Assembly (NCBI GenBank): GCA_033297205.1 | Contig: MU859205.1 | Location: 30,381-94,380 of the forward strand | Source: Pseudoneurospora amorphoporcata | Taxonomy: Eukaryota > Ascomycota > Sordariomycetes > Sordariales > Sordariaceae | DNA: 64,000 nt | Direction of reading: 5' to 3' | Shown: in pieces, positions 45,301-55,675 of the stretch | Position numbering within the stretch: the first letter of the stretch is position 1 | Layout: each line of letters opens with the position of its first letter | The notes under the pieces: generated by a model | Databases searched by the model: none | What the model was told of the DNA's origin: nothing | Seen by the model: only the letters and a program-made list of their open reading frames with translations | Position numbers and translations under genes: made by a program

Positions 45301-48300
45301 TCCGACAGTTATTCTCCTTCCAACTACAATCGAGATTGGATGAGAGAAAACCCGAAGGTTACTTTAGCTGAGAACTGGAGGAATAGTTGACGAGCCAATT
45401 ATAACTTGTTGAAATATCGGGTGGATATTTCTTGTTCGTAAAGTACCTGCGGTTACCGACTATAATATGCTACAGTAATTCTTTGACCTGCTGCCTATTG
45501 GGTTTTCTATCATCCCACGATTTCTCACGCTCTCTTGATGCAACTAAAGCCCGACAGGCTAAGCTTGCTGCCTCAAAGATTGTGAGCTGGTCGGTATGTA
45601 TGAGCTCGTACTCAATATAAGGGACACTCCTAGGCGCCACATGCCGAATACCTTACTTTCCAGGCCCGTGCCGATGATCATCCCTTGAGCCCTGCCAAAC
45701 CCCTGTATCCCTTTGTTTGACCCTAAACCTGGTCTCTGTTCTTGTTTCTGTCCGGCCTTGTCTGTTGGGCTGAACCTCTTTGTTCCTGACGCCTCCAATG
45801 CCGAGTGCATGGTTGTGTGTGGGTGGGATGAGTCCGGCAGCGATGTTGTCTTTCTGGGATTGTAGTCTTAGAAATGGCTGTTAGGTCCAAGGTACAAGGG
45901 ATGATAGTGTGCGCTGTCCCACCCAAGCTACATATGAATAGGGTAAGGTCCGTTGAGCCAGTAGGAGCCATCGGTCGGTATGTGGGAGGTGGTTGCGGCT
46001 TGCCATGTATCGTGTCAACCTTGAAACACTGTGAAGTGGCACATTTTGAGATGGTGACATACTGTGTAAACTGCGTTATCTATGGAAATGATCCTAAGGA
46101 TGAAATGAATGAAGTCAGTGAACCGAGAGTTGATGGCTTGATGAGAGTCCGAGGGATATCGTATGATAGCTACTCCTGATACGATGTCAGTTACTGAACA
46201 TCGGTCGCGGGATGCCTATATGCAGAGAGTGGAGGCAGATAGTCAGTTGGGGGAAATGCGATTCTCGCCCAAGCAGGACAGTACAGTCGCCAACCCGTCA
46301 TCATTGTTGACGGGTCAAAGCTAAAGTAGCTTTTCCGTTATGATCATCAATCTCTCACCCGGAGGCGTACCCGGCCCGTTCGTGATGCCCCTGCGCTGGA
46401 TGCCCGCCGCTAGTTTGGATGTGGCTACCGTTAGGTAAATCCCATGGCGTGAAACTTGCGGTCAACGACGTGTAATAACACAGTTGCTTGTGGTCGTAGG
46501 TTTGAATTGCGGTAGTGTAGTAACACAAAAGCGGTCGCATGCGCGGTCAACCTTCTTCCAGGCCCGGGTCGTGTTCAACACAGAGACAAATTTTAAGTGC
46601 GATATACATCGTAAAGGCGGTAAGTTGGAGACATGCTGTTAACAAACAGGGACTTGCGGGCGGTAGCTCATGGATACCTGCCCACTAGGTGTCAGTCCAC
46701 TGTGGGAACAACAAGTGGTAGGTATGTAGCACTCGTGGCCTCAAGGTTGCGTTATACAGAGATGCGGTGGGAAAGAGCAAACTGGGGAAACACAAGTGAG
46801 CCATAGTGAGGGTGGTGTGCGAGATCGGGTGGTACAGATCGCAGACAAACATGCCGCTTCCCGTCACGGAGGAGTCCACGGGGCTTTACAGGGCACACAA
46901 GGCACACCCACAGAGCGACCAATGTATCCCATGTTATTTCTAGGATGCTGTTGTGCCGTGTGCTGCCTAACGCAATTACACCACCCAACCTGATGTGATC
47001 CGGTCTTTGTGTAATACGGTCCGTGTAATTGTGTAACGTACTCGATTGAAGGTGAGGAGGCAAGGCCGCAAACGTAATCGGAGAGGTGGCATATCTCGAT
47101 GCTGTAAGTTCCACTTGAAGGTGGCTGGGCCGATTATTGATGAGTTTGACGGTTTTCATCACAAATGCAAATATGAAGTCGCGGTTGATTGTAAGTTGTA
47201 CTGCGTAGCTCATCCAGTAAGCTCATTGAAAGGGTAAATATCGGGTAGACTTACCAAGGCTTACATGGAGTACCGTATATGCTGCGTGGTTTGACACATA
47301 CGTATCCTCAGCGTTCACACGGTCAAGTGAATGCTTCCAGTTCCGTGGGGGTGGTAAGCCTTCGGACTGGACCGATCGGTAGTCACTGCCAGGTTTGTTC
47401 AAGTGAGCATCCGTCTTTGGATGGGGTAAGCGAGAACGAGGGCCCCATCGTTATGTGATGGAGGCGCTGCTTGTTTGACCAACACGTTTTGTGATTAGGA
47501 CGGAGGGACGGGAGAGGAATATTCCGAGTGATGAAGGGTGTGAAGTCGACTCGAGAGTTGCATTCGACCGAGTGTTGGGACAAAACAAGGTCTTACATCG
47601 GCCGTCGACGCTCTGCTCCGAGTCCGGTTATGGTTGCCTTATCACCGCAGAATGTATGAGACGACGCCAAAGGGGTAATCGAAAGGTGGTTGGAGACTGG
47701 AAGTACTCACCCTCCTGGAGAATGATTGCCTCGTAAGGGCCTTTAGGGGCTGTTGCGGAATTTAAGGGTAGGGCAGAAATGCGCCACTTGAGGACGGAAA
47801 AGGGGCAAGCTGCGATCTATAACCCTGCCCATGCCCATGCCCAAGTTCATGCCATGTTCTTACGCCCCTTAAGGCACCATTGTTATTTTGAAACAAATGT
47901 AGTCCCTAATGCCTCGCTCACTGTGTCGTACGTAATGCCCTGTACTCTGTAACTGAATTGTGGAGACGTAACCGGTTAGCGCCATTGCAAACTTCTTTGA
48001 TACCTTCATAGACTCGGATCTGGATCTTACATGTTCCTTTAAACTGGTATGTGTGTTGTCCTGTGACTACGTTGCGACGTGACCTCTGGTGTTTCCCTTA
48101 CTACGTGACTCGGGCTCGATTGGCCAAGATATACTGCAGACATTGTCAGCTTTGGCCAAACGGCCCGTAATATGGGCGAAGATCTATCGGAAGCGGTGCT
48201 TGGGGGAATATGTATGTTGAATGACAAACTTGAATTGCCCTGCAGTACAGCGTAGCCTCGTGTAGGATCAAATGCGGCGTAGCACTCTACCCCATGAATC

Positions 48301-49660
48301 CTCCCGAGCTAGTCAAGATGTGCTCGATGAGGGGGAAGTTCCAAGAACAGTAAACCCATGAGCACTATGTCTCAATTAGCAACATGTCCCATTCTCTGCA
48401 CAAAAGTAACCATGAGCATGTCCAGTTTCTCAAGTGGCGTCTCGTGGCTTGCCTTGCTTCTCAAGAAGGGACCTTTCGGGTCGTATTACTCGGATCCGTG
48501 ACCCAAGATGATGTCAAGCGTTAAATTCAAGCTTGAACACTCGCTTCCCAGTTGGTGATTTCTCAAGAAGAGCTCCGGATACCACCGAGGACGAAAAGCA
48601 AAGCACTAATGGTGGATCAGGTTAGCTGGGCACTGATGGCACCAACAGTCGGTCGATGTACGTACGTTGCTTTTGCGGGCTCATGCAGGCAAATAGCATG
48701 GCTTATTGAAACGAGGCCCCCGGTCGTCTACTGGCCCCCAAACACAAACTCAACATCCCGAGAGTATGTTTTTCACTCTATTGTGATAATGGCGCCGTAT
48801 TCGTCTAAAAGGATGTACAACAGTAGGAGTTTGGTCCAACTGGGGTGCACCTTGCAACGGTCAGGACGTCAAGCTGCGTGAAGAATCCATTTGGGGGTCC
48901 CCGAAAGGTGTCTTGTTTTGCCGGCAAACAAGCTCGTCGGCCCGTTGGATTTGGTCTCATTCCTCGGGATGCCCTTGATGTTCGTATCAACGGTTAGGGT
49001 ACATACCATCCGCACACCCCAGTCTCCCTAGAACCTTCAAAGAGCCATAGTCCATGCGTGATACCTTAGCACGGAACATTGCCTGGTGATGTGTCTGAAA
49101 TGATCGTAAGCGCGGGTTGATCATGCCGATAAACAGACCAATAAGTGACGGTTATACCCATATATACAGGCGCAATTGTGCTTTTTCCAGTCACTTGAGC
49201 AGGATCTGGCAGCTAGCTCGATGAGCAGGCCAGACAATGGTGGCAGGTCACCTACAGCACCCGCTCCCCAAACTAGTACATATCAAGCCCACTTGTCGTG
49301 GCGGTATCAATGATCGACAACTTGAACTAGTAAAGCAGAGTACAGTGTGCAATCAACCAAACGATATGGGGGAAGTTCTTGTATTCAAAAAAAGGGCAAG
49401 AAAAGAAGCAAGACACCGAAGCAACCAACAGCGTATCCCGTAGCCCACCATTATGCACCCTTTCGCTGCATCCAAGCCAGACCAAAGAAACCCAAACCCA
49501 GTTAGGGTGTCTCACAACACTGATACAGCCGCCTTCAGATACCCTTGCAAGGGCCCTGGGGTATTTGCTCACCATGGCGGCAGAATCCGCGGTTTTATGC
49601 AATCGAACCCAAATCCAACGCCAACTCCAGAGCACAACAGAACGGTAACGAAAGGGGTAT
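41568..49660. other. 8-kb gene-poor stretch between Sec24 and the TIGR02452 gene
   Basis: I find no supported gene. The longest frame is plus 42980-43465 (161 codons), which has no domain, no conserved pattern and several Cys/Ser-rich patches; others are below 110 codons. Composition is near the genome average, not A+T-rich, so the stretch is not a RIP relic. Simple repeats are (TC)14 at 42331-42358, a G-run at about 43037-43047, a T-run at about 43664-43677 and a short CAG repeat near 44323. Confidence 0.5.
42331..42358 (+). repeat. (TC)14 microsatellite
   Basis: Fourteen uninterrupted TC units in the gene-poor stretch downstream of SEC24. Confidence 0.9.
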
Positions 49661-50751
49661 TTAACTCGCAAGCAGGTTATTTAGCCCATACCGAGAATCA
49701 GGCTGGCTTACTACCCGCTGGATCTCGGTGTCGTGAAACACTCTGTGAAATACTTCCAAGTCGGAAGGACAAGCGGCGGCAGCGGCGCTGCTAAGAGTTT
49801 CCCTGGCCTTCTTGGCAAGATCCTCCAGGATTAGTCTGCTGGTACTTTGATTTGGGTCCTCAAAGACAAAGGCCACGGAGCAGATACGCCCACGCAGGTC
49901 GGGGTCGTAAAGCAAGACTTCCCGCCACATCTCGGCCACCTCTTGGGGCGGGTTGCGGTAGCCATTGCCAAGGCCGAAGTCACCAATGACTAGTTGTGTA
50001 TGGCCGTTGTAGGCTGCAATTCGGAGTGCTCCTCGTAGCAAGTCCTTCAACATGTCGCGCTCCTTTTCAAAGGAGAACTTTGTTCCGTTTTGCGTAAGTT
50101 TAGGCCAGCGAGTAGGATGGACTGAAATAACAGGGATAGACTGCCACTGCTCAGGCGGGAGCTTCTCATATCTGTCGTGAGGACCTCGGAATACAACTAA
50201 AGCACGCACGGTCAGAAAGTAGTTTATAACATGCCAATTGCTAGTACTAACCGACGTCTCGCGAGTAAATACCACCGTGGGTTGGGATGGGGTAATTCTC
50301 AGTCACTGTCGATCCTGGCGCAGGTGTTGCCAAGTTCGCAGAGAGAGTGCTTCGGCGGCATAGGCGTTCCTCGTAGCCAACGGCTCCGGTTTCCCAATCT
50401 CCGCCTGGTCGTTTGTCGTTGGCCGCGCAGATGAAGGCTACCGAGTGTGGTTCTGTGGTCTGCTTTGCCCAGTTTAAGGCACAGTCGACCGGATCGCCGT
50501 TGTAGACAACTAGGGGTTGGTGATTAGACAGGAATGACATGTCTCGGAAGCGTGGGGGTCTCACAGAACTGGGGAGGGGTAATATCGTGAGGTCTCTGTT
50601 GGAAGTTGATCTGCACTAGCGGTTGGTGCAAAAGATAGGAGCTGATGTCCCACGTGCCCAACGACCTGATGTAGGGGATGTGTTGCCTCTTGGTTTCGGC
50701 AGCCACTTCAGACGGCTTGGGCCTAGATGACCTTGAAGATCCGGGAGCCAT
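49661..50751 (-). CDS. TIGR02452 / DUF2263 protein (bacterial-type PARG-like macrodomain)
   Basis: Family members are macrodomain proteins related to bacterial-type poly(ADP-ribose) glycohydrolase, which removes ADP-ribose from proteins. Exons on the minus strand are 50751-50565, 50509-50252 and 50196-49661, giving 326 aa. Introns are 50564-50510 (GTGAGA to CTAG) and 50251-50197 (GTTAGT to TTAG). Residues 1-62 contain RQHIPYIRSLGTWDISSYLL. The macrodomain shows SVAFICAANDKRPGGDWETG and AVGYEERLCRRSTLSANL, then THGGIYSRDVVVFRG across the second junction, and LVIGDFGLGNGYRNPPQEVA. These parts follow the family order: phosphate loop, PARG-type loop, then the G-x-G loop with NPP..VA. In the signature the usual GGG...QEE is GGD...YEE, so the paired Glu are kept but other positions differ. 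Activity is therefore not assured. Confidence 0.85.
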
Positions 50752-52860
50752 TGTGAATGTGCTTCGAAGCAAGCGAAAGGTTACTGGAGGTGTTGTGGTA
50801 AGACGAGAATGCGGTAGACGCTTGAAGTGTGACTATGGTTTATGGGGTTGTGATGGTGGTAAGGAGAGGATACGATGGCGTTCTTATAGACGACTAGGGA
50901 AATTCCAGTGAAACTAATGGACAAGAGGATGTGAAAAAGCAGCAAGCAACGGCCACAAACAGCCGCGGTGAATCATGTACAAAGAAGCAAAACCTAGACT
51001 ACGGCTGTTGGCGAGATCTGGAAACCAACCCCGGATGGCGGCCTGGTCGCTGCCCTGGGTAGGAATGCATTTGGTGCATATCGAAAAGAGAAATGGGGTC
51101 GTGTAACTGAGCATGTCTTGTCTTGGACTAGACTAGGAGATATGACGGGCATATGGGGAGCCTGGTGGGCCTGTAAACCTGGGGCGTTGGTTAGCCAATG
51201 CTTTGCGGGCAGAAGAGACAATGGTCACCATACCTTTACCGGCTACATGATCAGTTTTTGCGGTCTGCGAGATCTGTCAGAAACAAATCACCGCCGCCGT
51301 GCTACCGTGCTACCGTGCTACCGTGTTACCATGCTACAGCAGGGTTCCAGGTCTGTGGTTGCCGGGATGAGGTCCATGGACCACGGACCATGACAATGGT
51401 ACTGTGAGGAAGAATTGCCTACTGGCCACGAGCAGTGACTTGCCTTGGGTGATGGACCCGAGGGCAGTGTCTACACAGTGGCCCAGGTAGTAGAGGTAGA
51501 CCATTGGGGGTTGCTGGGCCAGTATTGTTCACACACCTACCGTACCTCCCCTTTCTGGCCCCTTTCTGGCCCCCTTTCCCACCTCCCCCTCCTGCCCATC
51601 CTGCTGACGCCGGCTACCGAGACTCGGTATGGCAGGCTACTGCTGTGTTGCAGCTTATACGCCATCTTGAGTCAATCTGGTACTCCTGCGCCTCGCGGGA
51701 CCAGTGTGCTGGGGCTACCGATACAAGCTCCCGGCGGGTATCCAGTGCGCAAGACTGGGGGGGTTGACTGAGATATCGAGGACAGAGGCCGCCCTCCGTC
51801 GCGATTATGAGACCGGTGATGAGTCTTGTCGTCCGTAGCAATGCTGGTATTGCTTGCTCAGCGCAGCAAACGTGGTTCTGAGTAGAGACATGGGAATCTA
51901 AGCGGACTCAGCTCATCTGGATATCTGGAACAGGGAGCAGGCGAGGAGGAGGCAGACGGGCAGGTGGCCAGACCGGCGGCATGTCCAGCCAGTTTTGACT
52001 CTGATCCTGTACATGGTCGCCAGCCGTTTGTTGGTTGCCTGTCTTGCCTGTAAGGAGCAATAAACGTGCTTGGGCGTCCATCCAGCCCAGCACAAGCAAC
52101 CGGACTCAGGCAGGACGTCGCAGGAGGCTACATCATGGGGGCGAGAACGCCGCCAATGCAACAGTACGATTAGGATGGCTGTCGCCTTGATTGATGGCAA
52201 ATAGACTATCGGCATCTCAGCAGGATCGGGGCGACGTCTGGTATCCAAGACCGGTTAGCAATGGAGTGAATGAATGGTGTGGGTTGCCAGCCCAAGAGGC
52301 GGGATGAGGTGATGACTGGAGGACGAGGCAGATTCCTTGTTCCGGATAAATCGAGATAGGCCTGGACGGGAATGCCGTCGACTTGGAACATGGTAGACAG
52401 TGAGCGTAGGTAGTTGAAAAGCGAAGAGGGAAATGAGGCCATTCGGATTTTGGGCGTGCACTCGATCCTTCCTTGGAAGTTGCAGTGTCAGAGTGTCCAT
52501 CTCCCACCTCATGTTCCGCCCGCCGCTTGCACTCCAATTCTTCCACTCGAAGTGGAAAGACCCAAGGCAGGTCAGCTGTCAGAGTTTCCATAATTCTTTC
52601 CAATTCTGTCACCAATTAAGGTCATCCATCTTGGCAGTCATAGGTTGTGAAGAGAATGGAAGTCAGCTCTGAGGAAGGCGCGGAGTGCAGTGTCAGCGGT
52701 GCTTGCAGTGCAGTCAGTGGTTGTTGACAACCTACTAAAGAACTGCAGGTGCGGACAGTGACAGCTCACTGGCAGGTACCTTAGCCTGTGGAGCCACTCA
52801 TGCCACTGCCCTGCCAGTGTTACTGCAGTGCTCGCCTCACTATGTTGCTTTGCTCGTCCT
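50752..52860. other. upstream region of the TIGR02452 gene and gene-poor sequence
   Basis: No gene is supported. A short tandem repeat of CTACCGTG(CTAC) lies at about 51300-51337. A minus-strand frame at 52217-52615 (132 codons, opening TELERIMETLTADL) looks faintly protein-like in its first 50 residues but has no family match I can name. It is left uncalled. Confidence 0.4.
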
Positions 52861-53182
52861 CAATCTTTACTTTAGTTAAGTCCCAATTACTTTTCTAAGT
52901 TGTAATCGGCTTATTAAAGCTGAATATTAGTAAATATTACCTAGAATAGTTCTATTAAAATAAAGACGTTCGGGCTACTAATATTACTTAATTGCTAATC
53001 TTATTCTAATTTCACTTACTAGCTCCTACCTATATCCTTATTACCCTATATTTTTAATTGATTCGAATTTTAACCTTAAATGAATTATAACCTTTATATT
53101 TAATATTATACGAAATAACGAGAAAGGGATCGTAGTTCAATAGTCTACAATCCGCAATTTCACGATCCAAGTGAACGAATCA
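52861..53182. repeat. A+T-rich relic, probably RIP-mutated repeat
   Basis: An abrupt change to A+T-rich sequence with many TTA, TAA and ATT words and stops in all frames, in a genome whose flanks are near 50% G+C. RIP changes C to T in duplicated DNA and leaves such tracts. No element family can be named from what remains. Confidence 0.5.
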
Positions 53183-53183
53183 T

Positions 53184-53223
53184 TCATCTATCTATCTATC
53201 TATTCATCTATCTATTTATTTAT
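53184..53223 (+). repeat. imperfect (TCTA)n microsatellite
   Basis: A run of CATCTATCTATC-type tetramers with two interruptions, at the right edge of the A+T-rich relic. Confidence 0.8.
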
Positions 53224-53284
53224 CCTAAAAAATTGCCCTCCTTAACACGGCAGGCTAAGACTCCAAATATGGCTGTAAGTTTTA

Positions 53285-53389
53285 AGGTAGGTAGGTAAGT
53301 AGGTAGGTAGGTAGGTAGGTAGGTAGGTAGGTAGGTAGGTAGGTAGGTAGGTAGGTAGGTAGGTAGGTAGGTAGGTAGGTAGGTAGGTG
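53285..53389 (+). repeat. (TAGG)n tetranucleotide microsatellite, about 26 copies
   Basis: A nearly perfect run of TAGG tetramers with one TAAG interruption near the start. Read on the other strand it gives a long false frame with repeated Leu-Pro-Thr-Tyr; this is not a gene. Confidence 0.95.
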
Positions 53390-53703
53390 GCCAGTGCGTT
53401 ACCTCAAACGTCGGGTGCCTGCCAAGCATTTTCTTCCCCCCAGCGCCAAAGCGCCTCTCCGGCCGTAACACAACGCTAACAGCGACTCCCTGGAACTGCC
53501 GCTGGACTCCGCCTAAATTGCGCCCGTTTCGTCGCCGGCAACAGGAGTGGGAGTCTGAGACTGGCAGCTTGATATCGATTATATGCTGCGGCCCGAAAAC
53601 ATATTTCAGTCTATAGTCTCGTCTCTCTCTTCTACGTCAAAGTCCAGATTGAGGACTCGGAGAGGAGGAGGAGATAATCGCGACTCGGTCCCGGATTTGA
53701 GCC
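53390..53703. promoter_or_regulatory. upstream region of the asparaginyl-tRNA synthetase gene
   Basis: About 310 bp with no gene. It must contain the promoter and leader of the downstream synthetase gene. Confidence 0.45.
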
Positions 53704-55675
53704 ATGTCGTCCGCGGCCGCCATGATGAGGAGGTCTATTTTCACTACCCAAGCCTCATCAACATTCCGGGTAATGAGAGGGATGCGCAGTGTGGTCCTCG
53801 CTCGCCATCAACCGCCACCACCGCTCGGCAAAGATCTCGACCAGGGCCACATCTCCCGCCGCACCATCTCCAGCTCATCTCCACGACGAGTGCAGAATAT
53901 CGATCTGAAAGAACTCGAGCGATTGGTAAAAGAAGCTCAAGAACGCCTAAAGAAACTGGAGGATGAGGCAGGGGAACCACTCAAGAGAACGACCCCATTG
54001 CACATGTCGATTGCCGAGTGCCTCCGGTGGAAGCCAGAATCGGAGGAGGACAATGTGGTCGTCCAAGGCTACGTCCGGTCCGTCCGGGGCATGAAAACCC
54101 ACCGCTTCGTTTCTCTCGGCGACGGGTCCTCGCTGGCTCCTCTGCAGGCCGTCGTCCCCGTCGACACCAACCAGGCCGAAGGGTGCGATCACTACCTCCA
54201 CTACCTCCACTACCTCCTCCCGTGCAATATCTCCGAGCTTCATTATGCGTGTCTCGGATACCAAAGTGCAGCATCAAATACTGACTCGGTCTCGTTTTCC
54301 GCAGCCTGGCCATCGGCGCTGCTGTCCGTCTCACTGGCAAATGGGTGGCCTCGCCTGGCGCGTCCCAGTCTCATGAAATGCAAGTTACCCAGGTCGACAT
54401 CCTGGGCCCGTCCGATGCAAAGGTCAGTCAGTTTGCCTACTATGCCGCCCTGCTCTGCTTACTGCGAGTGACTGTCTGTCTCTGACACACCACCCACACA
54501 TCAAGACTTTCCCCATCCAAAAGAAATATCAGACACCAGAGTACCTCCGCACAATCCCCCACTTGCGGCCGAGAACCCCCATCAATGCTGCCTTGCTGAA
54601 AATGCGCTCTGAGGCGGTCGCGGCCCTGACTCGTTTTTTTGCCGATCACGACTTTACTCAAACTCATCCGCCCATCCTCACTTCGTCGGATTGCGAAGGC
54701 GCTGGAGAAGTGTTTACCGTGGCTCCGGCGTCCAACATCGCTGAGCTTGCCGACGAGGATAGCAAGAGCAAGATGTTCTTCCGCAACAAAAAGTATCTCA
54801 CCGTGTCCACTCAGCTTCATCTCGAGGCCTTGGCTCAGTCTGTCGGTAATGTCTGGACCCTCTCTCCCGTTTTCCGCGCTGAAAAGAGCGATACTGCCCG
54901 TCATCTCAGCGAGTTCTACATGCTCGAGGCCGAGATGAGCTTTGTCAATGACCTCGACGAGGTCATGGACCTTGCAGAGGACATGATCCGTAACATGTGC
55001 ATTACCATGTACGAATCGCATACAGTCCATGAGTTCCTTAACCGCGAGGGTCGCGTCGGTTCCGACCTCGTTCCTCCTGAGGAGGTGAACGCTCGGTGGG
55101 AGGGCATGATGGCGGAGGAGTGGCCGCGTTTAACATACACGGATGCTATCGAGTTCCTACAAGAGCATGCCGCCGAGTTCGAACATAAGCCCGTCTGGAC
55201 TGAAGGCCTGCATTCGGAGCACGAAAAGTTCATTGCCGAGCACGTCGGAGGCGGAAAGCCCGTCTTCGTCACCGACTATCCTCGCGACATCAAGGCCTTC
55301 TACATGCGTGAAGGCCAGTCAATCCCAGACGATACCTGCCCGGGCCCTACGGTCGAGTGTTTCGACTTGTTGGTGCCCGACCTCTGCGAGATTGCCGGCG
55401 GATCCATGCGTGAACACCGTCTGGAGCCGCTGTTGGAGGCCATGAAGCGTCACAACATCATTGCTGGAGCGTTCACCAGCTCTATGGATGGCAATGCTCC
55501 CACCGATGCAAAGGCCGGCCCCCTGGACTGGTATGTCGACCTTCGCCGATGGGGCTGTGCTCCACATGGCGGCTTTGGAATCGGTTTTGATCGACTCCTC
55601 TGCTACTTGACTGGCGTCCAGACGATTCGGGACATGGTTTCTTTTCCTCGCTGGGTTGGCCGATGCGATTGTTAA
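53704..55675 (+). CDS. asparaginyl-tRNA synthetase, probably mitochondrial
   Basis: A class IIb aminoacyl-tRNA synthetase that charges tRNA-Asn. Exons are 53704-54182, 54305-54422 and 54506-55675, giving 588 aa. Introns are 54183-54304 (GTGCGA to GCAG) and 54423-54505 (GTCAGT to AAG). The N-terminal 60 residues are basic and Ser/Ala/Arg-rich, as in a mitochondrial presequence. The OB-fold anticodon domain includes VVVQGYVRSVRGMKTHRFVS and then AIGAAVRLTGKWV across the first junction. The catalytic domain has motif 1 (INAALLKMRSEAVAALTRFF), motif 2 (SPVFRAEKSDTARHLSEFYM, about residue 320) and motif 3 (GGFGIGFDRLLCYLTGV, about residue 555). It ends in VSFPRWVGRCDC. The start at 53704 is upstream of two further in-frame Met (residues 7-8), so the true N-terminus could be slightly shorter. 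Confidence 0.93.

Noticed and set aside
52217..52615. 132-codon minus-strand frame opening TELERIMETL
   Set aside because: The first 50 residues look faintly protein-like, but another frame over the same bases looks equally so, and no family could be named.
53220..53471. Minus-strand frame with repeated Leu-Pro-Thr-Tyr
   Set aside because: Translation of the (TAGG)n microsatellite, not a protein.
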